Shown: one piece after another, positions 43,874 to 54,676 of the stretch
Numbering within the stretch: position 1 is the stretch's first letter
Layout of the letters: every line of letters starts with the position of its first letter
Assembly (NCBI GenBank): GCA_019636755.1
Contig: JAHBWZ010000014.1
Coordinates: 1-60,272, forward strand
Direction of reading: 5' to 3'
DNA: 60,272 nt
From: Phycisphaeraceae bacterium
GTDB taxonomy: Bacteria; Planctomycetota; Phycisphaerae; Phycisphaerales; SM1A02
Program-made: the position numbers and the translations under genes
The notes under the pieces: generated by a model
Databases searched by the model: none
Told to the model about the DNA's origin: nothing
Seen by the model: only the letters and a program-made list of their open reading frames with translations

Positions 43874-45025
43874 TCAGCCGCCGACATAGCGCGCGTAGAT
43901 CTGGCGGGCCCGTTCGGGTCGGGTGACACCGTGCAGGAGCGCGCGGCCGTCGTGGAAGAGCGTGAGGGTCACCGCCTCGCCTGCATCGGGGCGCTCGTCG
44001 CGCAGTGTCCCGCGGAGCAGCGGTCCGACCCGGCGGAAGGTGCCGTGCGGGGCCAGTCGTTCGGCCAGGCGGTCCAGGTCGATCGGCGCGACGTCCCGTT
44101 CGAGGTCCGGCGGCCTGATCTGGACGGTGTCCCGCCCGCAGAGCGTGAGCGCTTCCTCGCGCCGACGCCCGTCGAGGAACGAGAACGAGCCCCGGGCGCA
44201 GCACGGACATTCCGGGTTCCGCGCCGCGTGGAGGGAGACGCGGCGCTCCTGTGCGGGCCAGAGATCGAACGACACGAACGTGCGATCGACGGCATCGAGC
44301 GCCCCTGCGAGCAGCTTGATCGCCTCCGCCACCTGCCGCGCCGCGACGATGGCCACCGCCGGCGCGAGGACGCCCGCGGTGTCACAGGTCGGTGTCAGGC
44401 CGGGCGGCGGAGGTTCCGGAAAGAGGCAGCGAAGGCAGGGCGTCGCGAACGCATCCGGCCACGCGACGGCGCCGGGCGATGCGGTCGACCGGCGCGCCTC
44501 CGCGTGCGGGAGGACCGGGAAGGTGGCGCCGGTGGTGCCGACGGCACCGCCGTAGAGGTACGGTCGACCCTCCGCCACGGCCCAGTCGTTGAGCAGGTAG
44601 CGCGCCTGGAAGGTGTCGAGTCCGTCGACGAGCAGATCGGCGCCCGCGAGCAGGCGCCCGATCGAGCCGGCATGGAGATCCGCCACCTCGGCGCGGATCC
44701 GGACCGTGGAGTCGACGGCGCGAAGCCGTGCCGCCGCCGACTCCGCCTTCGCGGCACCGTCGGCGGCGTCCTGTTCCGTGAACAGGGTCTGTCGCTGGAG
44801 ATTGGTCCACTCCACGACATCGCGATCGATCAGGATGATCCGGCCGACGCCCGCGCGGACCAGCAGGTCCGCCGCGATGCACCCAAGGGCGCCCACGCCG
44901 ACGATCGCGACCTGCGCCGCGCGGATCCGCGCCTGACCGGTCTCGCCGATGCCCTGCAGGAGCATCTGGCGATGGTGGCGCGGGCTGCCGGCCCGTGCGA
45001 CGTCAGGTGGCGAAGGCGCGGTCAC
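43874..45025 (-). CDS. ThiF/MoeB/HesA-type E1-like adenylyltransferase
   Basis: 383 residues. The nucleotide-binding motif IVGVGALG (41-48), then LIDRDVVEWTNLQRQTLF and LVDGLDTFQARYLLND are hallmarks of E1-like enzymes that adenylate the C-terminal Gly of ubiquitin-like sulphur carriers (ThiS, MoaD). CxxC at 197-200 and a CPCC cluster near 273-276 fit the structural zinc. TCDTAGVLAP holds a Cys in the catalytic-loop region. About 100 C-terminal residues show no rhodanese motif. Whether it serves thiamine, molybdopterin or another path cannot be decided; no carrier gene lies beside it. The GTG at 45025 is supported by a -10 box 8 nt upstream. Confidence 0.85.
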   Translation of the reverse strand: MTAPSPPDVARAGSPRHHRQMLLQGIGETGQARIRAAQVAIVGVGALGCIAADLLVRAGVGRIILIDRDVVEWTNLQRQTLFTEQDAADGAAKAESAAARLRAVDSTVRIRAEVADLHAGSIGRLLAGADLLVDGLDTFQARYLLNDWAVAEGRPYLYGGAVGTTGATFPVLPHAEARRSTASPGAVAWPDAFATPCLRCLFPEPPPPGLTPTCDTAGVLAPAVAIVAARQVAEAIKLLAGALDAVDRTFVSFDLWPAQERRVSLHAARNPECPCCARGSFSFLDGRRREEALTLCGRDTVQIRPPDLERDVAPIDLDRLAERLAPHGTFRRVGPLLRGTLRDERPDAGEAVTLTLFHDGRALLHGVTRPERARQIYARYVGG

Positions 45026-45033
45026 GAGGCGGG

Positions 45034-45039
45034 ATTATG
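45034..45039 (-). promoter_or_regulatory. -10 box for the ThiF/MoeB-like gene, apparently leaderless
   Basis: CATAAT on the minus strand lies 8 nt before the GTG start at 45025. Confidence 0.45.
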
Positions 45040-45065
45040 CCCGACCCCCGCGGCCCCGGCCGTGC

Positions 45066-45803
45066 TCAGCGATCCTCGTCACCGATCGCGACACATTCCT
45101 GTCGCCACGTCTCCTGGGGCGCGATTGAGTCCGCGATGGCGGTCGGGAGCGAGAGATGGATCTTCGTCGGCGACACCAGGTCGATCTCGCCGCACACCTC
45201 GTGCAGTCCCGTTCTGAAGGCGGCGCCGCTCCAGTCGATGGTGAGTGTGCCGACCTCGAGACCAGACCGTGAACGCCATCGCGCCCCGTGGCTGCGCGGG
45301 TAGAGGCAGGCCGCGGCGAGTTCGATCTCCACGACTTCGCCCTGGAACTCGGGGGCGACGGCAATGGGTTGCCGCACGACGCCGAAGTCACCGCCGCCGA
45401 CGCGGAATGCCAGGTGCACGTCCCGCGCACCGGGGCGGATGCGGAATCCGCCCTCCGCCGGGCGGAGGTGGACGACCACCTGCGCCGGGTTCTCGAAGCG
45501 GTTCTGGTAGTACAGGCAGAGTTCCGCGCGGTCTCCGAGGCGTCGGACCGTGGGCATGAAGGAGACGCCGTCAACCTCGTAGTAGATCGGTCCGACCTCC
45601 CTGGCGAGCAGGTCGGGCAGTCGATCCTCGAATGCCAGCGCATACGCAAGCAGGGCGCCCAGCACGACGAGGCCGAGGACCGAACCCGCCCGCTGCACCG
45701 CGATGAACGGTGCCGCGGGCCCGAGGACAAACCACGCCACGATGGCCCAGAGCGCGCATGCCGCCACGCCGAGCACCAGAGCGAAGTTCCGCCGTTCATG
45801 CAT
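45066..45803 (-). CDS. Two-helix membrane protein of unknown function
   Basis: 245 residues from the ATG at 45803. Two hydrophobic helices lie near the N-terminus (FALVLGVAACALWAIVAWFV and VLGLVVLGALLAYALAF). A hydrophilic beta-rich domain follows (AELCLYYQNRFENPAQVVVH, FQGEVVEIELAAACLYPRSH), ending QECVAIGDEDR. No family is recognised. A GGGGGCC ribosome-like site precedes the ATG. It lies 40 bp upstream of the ThiF-like gene on the same strand but that gene has its own -10 box. Function unknown. Confidence 0.6.
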   Translation of the reverse strand: MHERRNFALVLGVAACALWAIVAWFVLGPAAPFIAVQRAGSVLGLVVLGALLAYALAFEDRLPDLLAREVGPIYYEVDGVSFMPTVRRLGDRAELCLYYQNRFENPAQVVVHLRPAEGGFRIRPGARDVHLAFRVGGGDFGVVRQPIAVAPEFQGEVVEIELAAACLYPRSHGARWRSRSGLEVGTLTIDWSGAAFRTGLHEVCGEIDLVSPTKIHLSLPTAIADSIAPQETWRQECVAIGDEDR

Positions 45804-46078
45804 CGGAGGCCCCCTTTCCCAGGCCGGCCCGAGCGCCGGTTCGGCTGGAACCGTCACGCCTCCGTGCAGCGGTTCCGGACTGCCTCGCCCGCGTGCCTCA
45901 CGCTGTCGTGTCCATGCCGCGGGACGCTCTGACCGCGGCCACCGCGTGGCCGCAGCGCTCTGCCCTCCGACCGCCGCTTCCCACCCTCCGCCCCGACACC
46001 GCCCGGACCATCTTCTACCATGATGCCGGATCCGCGGGGTGCAACGGGAATGTCACTGACTTGTGGAATTCTGCGTCC

Positions 46079-46711
46079 ATGTCCACCTCCGCCGCCAGCG
46101 CGCCGCCCACGTTCGACTTCGATGATCCCCCTGAGGACCCGATGGCCTGGTGTGCGGCGTGGTTCACCGCCGCGGACGGGATCGGCATGCCGAATCCGAA
46201 CGCGATGTGCCTGTCCACCGTGGATCCGGACGGTCGGCCGTCGGCGCGGATCGTGCTGCGGAAGTCGTTCGGGCCGGAGGGCCTGGTCTTCTTCACGAAC
46301 CGCGAGAGCCGCAAGGGACGCGCCCTGGCCGCCCATCCGTTCGCGGTCGCGTCGTTCCACTGGGATGTGCTTGATCGCCAGTTGATCATCGAAGGTCCGG
46401 TGGACCTGGTCGATGACGCGGCCTCGGACACCTACTTCGCGAGCCGCCCGCGAGCGAGCCAGATCGGGGCGTGGGCGAGCCGACAGTCGGAGCCCTGTTC
46501 GAACCGCGCCGAACTGGACGGGGCATTCCGTGCGGCGGAGACCCGGTTCGGCGATGGTCCGGTGCCGCGGCCGCCGCATTGGGGCGGCTACCGGATCCTT
46601 CTTCGCTCGATCACATTCTGGCAGGGCCACATCTTCCGGCTGCATGACCGGATCCGGTACGAGCGCGCGGATGATGCGGCGCCGTGGCGGGCGACGCGGC
46701 TCTTCCCGTGA
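46079..46711 (+). CDS. pdxH: Pyridoxamine 5'-phosphate oxidase
   Basis: 210 residues, usual length. It oxidises PNP or PMP to pyridoxal 5'-phosphate with FMN, in the cytoplasm. PNAMCLSTVDPDGRPSARIV, VLRKSFGPEGLVFFTNRESR, KGRALAAHPFAVASFHWDVL and RQLIIEGPVDLV are the FMN-binding core. ASRPRASQIGAWASRQSEPC is the substrate loop, PPHWGGYRILLRSITFWQGH the C-terminal signature, and RLHDRIRYER the end. The ATG at 46079 places the core at the normal distance. It stands alone, diverging from the membrane protein at 45803. Confidence 0.95.
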   Translation: MSTSAASAPPTFDFDDPPEDPMAWCAAWFTAADGIGMPNPNAMCLSTVDPDGRPSARIVLRKSFGPEGLVFFTNRESRKGRALAAHPFAVASFHWDVLDRQLIIEGPVDLVDDAASDTYFASRPRASQIGAWASRQSEPCSNRAELDGAFRAAETRFGDGPVPRPPHWGGYRILLRSITFWQGHIFRLHDRIRYERADDAAPWRATRLFP

Positions 46712-46783
46712 CCCGGGCAGGGCGACCGGTCGCGCTCGGCGCGCGGAAGGCCAGGTCCTCCGGCTCGCGCGGGCCCCACGGTC

Positions 46784-47488
46784 TCAGCGGACCGGTTCGT
46801 GCCGGTCCGATGGAGCCGGCGGGCTCGTCCGTGCCGCGCTCGATCGTCGCAGGGTGTTGACCGATCGAAGGACGAACCCACCCTCGATCGACCCGTCGTC
46901 ATGAATGCACACCCAGTCGGCGACCTCGTCGGCGGAGAAGGTCACCAGCGACCCGGGCGGTGGTGCCTGCGCATCGGCTGGTCGGCTGCGGAGCGTGCCC
47001 TCGATCCGGAACTGTGACCAGTGCAGCGGCGCGACCCAGAGCAGTTCCGCCGGGCCGGTCTCGTCGGCGGCCCACCATCCGATCAGCCAGCGGGCACGCG
47101 ACGCGTCATCGCCGAAAGTCCATCGAAGCCGGGCCTCCTCCAGCCGGCTCACGGCCTCGCGCCGCGCGGAGGCGAACGCAGGGTGGCCTACGTCGGCCGC
47201 ATCGAGCGCCATCAGGCTGTCGGGTCTGTGAAGAAGGTCGGTCGTCGGCGGCGGCGGCGCGGTCGGGCGCGATGCGGAGGTCGCCTTCGCGGGTTCGTCG
47301 GACGCCTGCTCGCAGGCGGTACCAGGCAGCAGGACAAGCGCGAGGGCCGTCGTGACCCAGGCGCAGAGGCTGCGCGGCGCGGCTGCCCCGACCCCCGCCG
47401 ATGGCTCCAGAGGCGCAGATCGTGCGCCGTCCCTGCGGGCGCATCCCCGCCGCGCTGCGACCGCGCCCATTCTGCCGCCACCGCCCAT
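46784..47488 (-). CDS. DUF2314-domain lipoprotein
   Basis: 234 residues from the ATG at 47488. The N-terminal region holds a hydrophobic stretch (LCAWVTTALALVLLPGTACE) with lipobox-like PGTAC, so it is probably a lipoprotein with a long N-region. The C-terminal 90 residues match DUF2314: WLIGWWAADETGPAELLWVA, then GSLVTFSADEVADWVCIHDD and GFVLRS. DUF2314 is found in YegJ-like proteins of unknown role. TAGGAT lies 8 nt before the ATG, and an array of four 11-bp repeats lies further upstream. A shorter start at 47470 is possible. Confidence 0.72.
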   Translation of the reverse strand: MGGGGRMGAVAARRGCARRDGARSAPLEPSAGVGAAAPRSLCAWVTTALALVLLPGTACEQASDEPAKATSASRPTAPPPPTTDLLHRPDSLMALDAADVGHPAFASARREAVSRLEEARLRWTFGDDASRARWLIGWWAADETGPAELLWVAPLHWSQFRIEGTLRSRPADAQAPPPGSLVTFSADEVADWVCIHDDGSIEGGFVLRSVNTLRRSSAARTSPPAPSDRHEPVR

Positions 47489-47496
47489 CACGCTCG

Positions 47497-47502
47497 ATCC
47501 TA
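47497..47502 (-). promoter_or_regulatory. -10 box for the DUF2314 gene, apparently leaderless
   Basis: TAGGAT on the minus strand lies 8 nt before the ATG at 47488. Confidence 0.5.
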
Positions 47503-47544
47503 ACAGGCGGCTGGCAGCGTGCGAGGGCTGTTTCGAGAATCCGG

Positions 47545-47606
47545 GGCCGGGTTCGCGGGGCCGGGTTCGGAGGCCGGGTTCGGACACGCACAACCGGCCA
47601 GGTTCG
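47545..47606. repeat. Four 11-bp direct repeats upstream of the DUF2314 gene
   Basis: GGCCGGGTTCG occurs at 47545-47555, 47559-47569 and 47572-47582, and as GGCCAGGTTCG at 47596-47606. The last two are followed by the same GACACGCA. The array lies 43-105 bp upstream of the -10 box, a position that suits a regulator-binding array, but a simple tandem repeat is possible. Confidence 0.5.
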
Positions 47607-47676
47607 GACACGCAGAACATGGGGTGGATGGGCAATCTGCGTCGCGGCGTCCCCCAAGGCCCGGCCGCCGCCGCGG

Positions 47677-48573
47677 TCAGCCCGCGTCTCCGGGGCGTCG
47701 GAGCAGGTCCTCGGCCTCCCGGATCACCGCGTCGGGAAGCGGCGCCTTGGGATTCGCCCGATCGCGGGCTGTCCGGGCCAGCGCGGCGTGATCCAGATCA
47801 GCCTGATCCAGCGCCGTCCGATCCAGTGTCGTCCGATCCAGCACGCCCGGATTCACCGCGGCCGCACGCGGCGCGGGTGGTGCTGGCGCTGTCACCGGCG
47901 AGGCGGCCGCCCCATGGCTGGCGTGTCCGTCGTGCCTGTCCCGGGCGCCCGCCGCCGGATCGCCGACGTCGGGCGACGGGAGGCTCATCGCACCGAGCCG
48001 CTTCGCCATCACATCGGCCTCCCGGAGGAGCCACGCCGGAAACACCGTGTGCCGATCGGCCGCGCCCGCCGTGATGGCGGTCTCGTCCGACGCCGGACCG
48101 CGCTCGTGCGGATCCCGTGTGACCTTACCGGTGGAACGTCTGGACCCTGACTCCGGGGGCGGCGCGGGACCTGGCGACGACGGCGCTCTCCACCTCCGCC
48201 AGTCGGTGTCCAGGGCGCTCAGGAACGCCTCGCTTGTCATCCACGGGCAGCGGCGCCGCCTCGCCTCGCGGCGGATGGCTCGATCCGTTGAGACGACGAT
48301 CGTCTTCCGGGGGATGGTCGTGCTGCGGATCCGCGCGATCAGGAGATCGTCGGCGGATCGCGCCGGCCCGGACCAGAGGAGATGGGCCCCGGCCGCGCGG
48401 GTCTTCGGAGTCCCCGGATCCGGCCGCCCGTCGCAGAACAGCGTGACCGCCTCGGCTCGATATCGACTGCGGCCGATGAGCGCCGCCAGTCCGCGCAGGT
48501 CGGGGCCGGCGATCTCCGGGGAGAGGATCCCGACCACGTGCAGGACGTTGAATGCATCGACGAGCAGCGGCAT
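47677..48573 (-). CDS. NYN-domain (YacP-like) protein with pentapeptide-like tail
   Basis: 298 residues. The N-terminal 120 residues show the NYN/PIN-like fold: LLVDAFNVLHVVG with Asp6, then AVTLFCDGRPDPG, SADDLLIARIRS and IVVSTDRAIRREARRR. This matches YacP-type ribonucleases with an acidic metal site. The middle is disordered and Pro/Gly/Arg-rich. Near the C-terminus, four 15-bp repeats (GATCCAG every 15 bp, from 47790, 47805, 47820 and 47835) encode LDRTTLDRTALDQADLDHAA, a pentapeptide-like run. Likely a cytoplasmic RNase; the target is unknown. TAGGAT lies 12 nt before the ATG. Confidence 0.8.
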   Translation of the reverse strand: MPLLVDAFNVLHVVGILSPEIAGPDLRGLAALIGRSRYRAEAVTLFCDGRPDPGTPKTRAAGAHLLWSGPARSADDLLIARIRSTTIPRKTIVVSTDRAIRREARRRRCPWMTSEAFLSALDTDWRRWRAPSSPGPAPPPESGSRRSTGKVTRDPHERGPASDETAITAGAADRHTVFPAWLLREADVMAKRLGAMSLPSPDVGDPAAGARDRHDGHASHGAAASPVTAPAPPAPRAAAVNPGVLDRTTLDRTALDQADLDHAALARTARDRANPKAPLPDAVIREAEDLLRRPGDAG

Positions 48574-48585
48574 GGGACACGTGGC

Positions 48586-48591
48586 ATCCTA
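48586..48591 (-). promoter_or_regulatory. -10 box for the NYN gene, very short leader
   Basis: TAGGAT on the minus strand lies 12 nt before the ATG at 48573, giving a leader of only a few nucleotides. Confidence 0.4.
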
Positions 48592-48654
48592 CGGGGGCGT
48601 CGTCCTCCGCCCCGAGGGGGTGGTGGCGCGGGGGCCGCCCCGGCCCGCGCCTCC

Positions 48655-48683
48655 TTGCGAACGGCCGCCGGATCGGGTGTAAT
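48655..48683 (+). promoter_or_regulatory. Promoter of rpsU
   Basis: TTGCGA (48655-48660) and TGTAAT (48678-48683) are 17 nt apart, giving a leader of about 30 nt before the ATG at 48720. Confidence 0.65.
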
Positions 48684-48719
48684 GGCCGATTCACTTCAGA
48701 CGGTGGAGTCACCCTTCGC

Positions 48720-48989
48720 ATGGCGATTCGAATCAAGTCCAGACACGGCGAGTCCGTCGGCCAGATGCTCCGGCGCTTCAAGAAGCTCTGCGAGAAGGAA
48801 GGCCTGACCAAGGACGTGAAGCGCAAGCAGTACTTCGAGAAGCCCTCGGAGCGCAAGCGGCGCTCGGACCGCAAGTCCGCCTCGCGCATGGCGCGGGTCG
48901 TGACGGGTGCGCCGCGGGTCAGCCCGCGTGCATCGCAGCGCGGCGGCCCCGGGGGTCCCGGCCGCGGTCCCTCGCGCGGACCGCGCTGA
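48720..48989 (+). CDS. rpsU: 30S ribosomal protein S21 with extended tail
   Basis: 89 residues. The first 55 are standard S21: MAIRIKSRHGESVGQMLRRF then CEKEGLTKDVKRKQYFEKPS and a basic helix with RKRR. S21 sits near the anti-Shine-Dalgarno region of the 30S subunit. Most S21 are about 60-70 residues. This one has an extra Gly/Pro/Arg-rich tail (QRGGPGGPGRGPSRGPR) that looks disordered. It has its own promoter and stands alone upstream of hppA. Confidence 0.95.
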   Translation: MAIRIKSRHGESVGQMLRRFKKLCEKEGLTKDVKRKQYFEKPSERKRRSDRKSASRMARVVTGAPRVSPRASQRGGPGGPGRGPSRGPR

Positions 48990-49261
48990 GTGCTCCGGTG
49001 ACAGTCCGATCCGCGCCGGATGCGTGGCTGCTCCGGACGCGGCAAGTCCCGTCGTGCGTGGCACCGGCGTCGATGGAGCCGGGCACGGACCGGCGAACGA
49101 CTGGTCCAACGCCGGACAGAGCGGGGCAGACGTGCGAGGATGTGGCCCCGGCGACCCGCTGCACGGGTCGCGATGACCGTCCTCGGCAACGCACGAACAT
49201 TCTTCAGTGACGCGCCCGCGACCCGTCGCGGGGACGCCTTCTCACCCTCCCGGTTGCCACC

Positions 49262-51811
<2,550 letters not shown>

Positions 51812-51815
51812 CCGG

Positions 51816-52217
51816 ATGACGCGCACCTGGACGATCGCCGATCCGCAGGAGGTCCGGGCATTCGCCGTGGAGGCCGCGCGGCTGGCCGCGGACCGCCACT
51901 GCGAGGATGTCCGGCTGCTGGATGTCCGCGGGCTCAGCCAGGTGTGCGACTTCGTTCTCGTGGCGTCCGGCACCAGCGATCGGCAGATGCGGTCGGTGGC
52001 GGATGAACTGGCGGATCTCGGGAAGGCCTCGGGCCACCCGGCCTTCCGGACCAATTCCGACGCCGAGTCGACCTGGATCGTCGTCGACTTCGTCACGGTC
52101 GTGGCGCACCTGTTCGAGCCCGGCCAGCGGGCGTACTACGATCTGGAGTCCCTCTGGTCCGACGCCCGCCCGGTCGCGTGGGCGCGGACGGAGCCTGCAC
52201 CGTCCTCCGATTCGTGA
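51816..52217 (+). CDS. rsfS: Ribosomal silencing factor RsfS
   Basis: 133 residues. RsfS binds L14 on the 50S subunit and blocks subunit joining when nutrients are short. HCEDVRLLDVRGLSQVCDFV, LVASGTSDRQMRSVADELAD, WIVVDFVTVVAHLFEPGQRA and YYDLESLWSDA follow the family order. The ATG comes 4 bp after the hppA stop, and panD follows 9 bp after its own stop, so the three are probably co-transcribed. Length is usual. Confidence 0.94.
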   Translation: MTRTWTIADPQEVRAFAVEAARLAADRHCEDVRLLDVRGLSQVCDFVLVASGTSDRQMRSVADELADLGKASGHPAFRTNSDAESTWIVVDFVTVVAHLFEPGQRAYYDLESLWSDARPVAWARTEPAPSSDS

Positions 52218-52226
52218 GGTTGCCCA

Positions 52227-52622
52227 ATGCTTCGGGAAGCGCTTCTCGCGAAGATCCACCACGCACGCGTGACCGGCTGCCGGCCCGACTACTCCGGGTC
52301 GATCACGATCGACCGCGACCTGCTGGATGCGACGGGCCTGCTCCCCAACGAGAAGGTGCTTGTCGCGGACTGCGAGAACGGCAACCGCTTCGAGACCTAC
52401 ATCCTCGAAGGCGAGCCCGGCTCCGGCACCGTCGAGATCAACGGTGCCGCGGCGCTCCTGACCGGGACGGGCCACCGCGTCATCGTGATCGGCTTCTGCC
52501 AGGTCACCGCCGAGGAACTGGAGCGACATCGCCCGACGGTCATCGTCTGCGATGAGCGCAACCGGATCGCGGAGCGGATCCGCTACGCGGCGGCGATCGA
52601 CCGAACGGCGCCGGTGCGGTAA
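52227..52622 (+). CDS. panD: Aspartate 1-decarboxylase
   Basis: 131 residues. It makes beta-alanine from aspartate for pantothenate. The proenzyme cleaves itself between Gly24 and Ser25 to give the pyruvoyl cofactor; the site DYSGSITIDRDLL is intact. LLPNEKVLVADCENGNRFET, NGAAALL and GHRVIVIGFCQV are the remaining conserved blocks. GAGG lies before the ATG at 52227. It is last in the hppA-rsfS-panD cluster. panB, the other pantothenate gene here, is at 37112. Confidence 0.95.
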   Translation: MLREALLAKIHHARVTGCRPDYSGSITIDRDLLDATGLLPNEKVLVADCENGNRFETYILEGEPGSGTVEINGAAALLTGTGHRVIVIGFCQVTAEELERHRPTVIVCDERNRIAERIRYAAAIDRTAPVR

Positions 52623-52737
52623 GGCGCGGCATCGCCCATCGTGACAGCGCCGTTGCGGGCGATGGATCCGTGGCGATGCCTGGCCGTCTGCGCCGAACGC
52701 GTACGAGTGCCTCCCGCGCCCCGTGACGGGCGCCCGT

Positions 52738-53730
52738 TCACCGCCCTCCTGCCACGCGGTCGATCGCCATCGCCGTCCGGAGCACGTGCTCGATGTCGGC
52801 GAACGACGGCTCCGGTGGTGCTCCGGCGAGCAATGCATCCAGGAACGCCGTCAGCAGGACACCCTTGTCCGGCGCGGTCCACGCGCGGCACCACCACGCC
52901 CCGGGGTTGTCCCGGTCACGGCTTCGCGTGAACAGCACCCCGGACTCGTCCAGCCTCAGGGTGGCGTCTGTGCCGTAGATCGTCAGGTGGTGCGCGTGCG
53001 GCCGGACACATCCGAAGTTCGCCGTCACGATCGCGCTGGCGGCGTCGCCCAGTCGCAGAAGCGCGGTGCACTGGTCCGGACCGGCGAACGGGCTGCCGGC
53101 CGCGCGCGACGCCACGTTCCCGTGCAGCGCACCGATCACCGCGCCGAACCGCAGCCCCGTCAGCCACGCCAGCGCGTCCAGCACGTGCGTCCCGCCGCCC
53201 AGCATGACCGAGTACGCCGGATCCCGTCCGCGCCAGCCATGCGTCAGTTTCTCGAGCCGCCCGTAGAGGTAGTGCCCCTCGACGTGAAAGACCTCGCCGA
53301 GTTTCCCCTGGCGGATGACCTGGTGCGCGGCGATGAATCGCGGATCGCGCCGCAGGATCAGATTGCTGGAGAGGTGCAACCCGCGTGCGGCGGTCAGTCG
53401 CGCGGCGATCGCATCGAGTTCCTCCCTGCGCGTACAGAGCGGCTTCTCTGCGAAGACGTCGCGCCCATGGTTGAGCGCGGCGAGCACCTGTGCGCCGTGG
53501 TCGGCGTCGTACGTGGCAACAACGACCACGTCCACGCCCGGCCACGCGATCGCCTCCTCTGCGTCGGGCGTCGTCGCCGCCCCCGGATGCTCCCGGGCGA
53601 CCTCGCGCAGGCGGTCCGGATCCCGGTCCGCCAGCACAACGACCCGCGCCCCGGCATGACGCGCGGCCGCGCGGGCGTGTGCGGCGCCGACGCCCAGTCC
53701 GATGACGGCGACACCGATCGGGTCGCTCAT
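52738..53730 (-). CDS. Gfo/Idh/MocA-family oxidoreductase
   Basis: 330 residues. The N-terminal Rossmann fold has GVAVIGLGVGAAHARAAARH (GxGxxG-type), VVVVATYDADHGAQVLAALN, and the catalytic EKP motif in DVFAEKPLC. The C-terminal part (DPAYSVMLGGGTHVLDALAW) is the family's substrate domain with the conserved His. These enzymes oxidise or reduce sugars or related alcohols with NAD(P). The ATG at 53730 overlaps the stop of the cytidylyltransferase gene by 4 bp. That pairing suggests sugar or nonulosonic-acid metabolism for a surface glycan. Confidence 0.88.
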   Translation of the reverse strand: MSDPIGVAVIGLGVGAAHARAAARHAGARVVVLADRDPDRLREVAREHPGAATTPDAEEAIAWPGVDVVVVATYDADHGAQVLAALNHGRDVFAEKPLCTRREELDAIAARLTAARGLHLSSNLILRRDPRFIAAHQVIRQGKLGEVFHVEGHYLYGRLEKLTHGWRGRDPAYSVMLGGGTHVLDALAWLTGLRFGAVIGALHGNVASRAAGSPFAGPDQCTALLRLGDAASAIVTANFGCVRPHAHHLTIYGTDATLRLDESGVLFTRSRDRDNPGAWWCRAWTAPDKGVLLTAFLDALLAGAPPEPSFADIEHVLRTAMAIDRVAGGR

Positions 53731-54404
53731 CCCGTCACCGCCCGGATCCGTTCCTGGAGCGTGGCACCGACCGGGTCCGCGAGCCGTCGGAAGGCGCCGT
53801 CAAGCCGGGCAAGGTCGGCCTCGGTGTCGACGGTCATCGGCACATCGGACATGTCCGATGCTGCGCGGACCGCGTCCCTGTGGATCACCGCTGTGCGGTG
53901 GAACCACGGCGTCACGTGTTCGCGGTCGTGCGCGTCAAGAGAGGCAAGATGGTGACGGAGTACCGCGGTCCGGATGACCTCGACGGACTGTCCGGCCGGA
54001 AACGTGCGCGGCGCGATCGCGTTCGAGGTGAATTCGGCACCGGACAGGAGATGCCTGTCCCGGACCTCGGCGATCAGTGCCGGCGCAATCAGCGGGCTGT
54101 CACCGCAGATCCGGACGAACGATTCCGCGCCCACCGACTCCGCCGCGGAAGCCAGGCGCTCTGCGACATCCAGGAGATCGCCGCGGAAGCACCCGGCGCC
54201 GGCCGCGAGCGCGCGGTCCGCGAGCGCGTCGTCCGACGGGTCCGTGCTCGTCGCCAGCAGGACCGGATCACGCGATCGCGCCGCCGCGGCCGCCGCCATC
54301 GCCAGCACCCAGTCGATGAGCGGGCGACCGGCGAGCGGACGAAGCGACTTCCCGGACAGGCGCCGCGATGACATGCGTGCCTGGACGATGACCGCGCACT
54401 GCAT
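53727..54404 (-). CDS. spsF: SpsF-like cytidylyltransferase
   Basis: 225 residues. The N-terminal motif CAVIVQARMSSRRLSGKSLR is the nucleotide-binding start of the CMP-sugar/SpsF family, with LAGRPLIDWVLAMA after it. LLATSTDPSDDALADRALAA, FVRICGDSPLIAPALIAEVR and MTVDTEADLARL complete the fold. SpsF-like enzymes activate sugars, often acidic ones, with CTP for polysaccharide or glycan synthesis. The ATG at 54404 is chosen over an upstream one because TACGAT lies 6 nt before it. The gene couples to the Gfo/Idh oxidoreductase by a 4-bp overlap. Confidence 0.82.
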   Translation of the reverse strand: MQCAVIVQARMSSRRLSGKSLRPLAGRPLIDWVLAMAAAAAARSRDPVLLATSTDPSDDALADRALAAGAGCFRGDLLDVAERLASAAESVGAESFVRICGDSPLIAPALIAEVRDRHLLSGAEFTSNAIAPRTFPAGQSVEVIRTAVLRHHLASLDAHDREHVTPWFHRTAVIHRDAVRAASDMSDVPMTVDTEADLARLDGAFRRLADPVGATLQERIRAVTG

Positions 54405-54410
54405 GGACAC

Positions 54411-54416
54411 ATCGTA
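54411..54416 (-). promoter_or_regulatory. -10 box for the SpsF-like gene, apparently leaderless
   Basis: TACGAT on the minus strand lies 6 nt before the ATG at 54404. A TTGACA lies further upstream, but the 13-nt spacing is short. Confidence 0.5.
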
Positions 54417-54523
54417 TCGACCGATCACGTGTCAACATGGGCTGACGGGAGAAGCCGGCGCGGCATGACGTGTGTGAGCGGACCTCCTCGCCGGCGCATT
54501 TCAGGGAACCGGTCACGCGGCAC

Positions 54524-54551
54524 TTGCGAACGGTGACGGCGGCGGTATCTT
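54524..54551 (+). promoter_or_regulatory. Promoter of the PEP-CTERM gene at 54677
   Basis: TTGCGA (54524-54529) and TATCTT (54546-54551) are 16 nt apart. The leader would be about 120 nt and contains a short CT repeat (TCTCTCTCTC) near 54600-54610. Confidence 0.5.
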
Positions 54552-54676
54552 CTGACCACGCTGCCGCTTGCAGCAGCGTTCCTGCCGGTCCCCGTCCTTT
54601 CTCTCTCTCTCAACGGTGACCGGTACGCAGGGGTTCATCGCTCTCTCACTCAGACGTACTCTCAGGAGCAACTCTC

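Noticed and set aside
52630-52664. Terminator after panD
   Set aside because: CATCGCCC and GGGCGATG form only an 8-bp stem with a 19-nt loop and no T tract; too weak to list as a feature.
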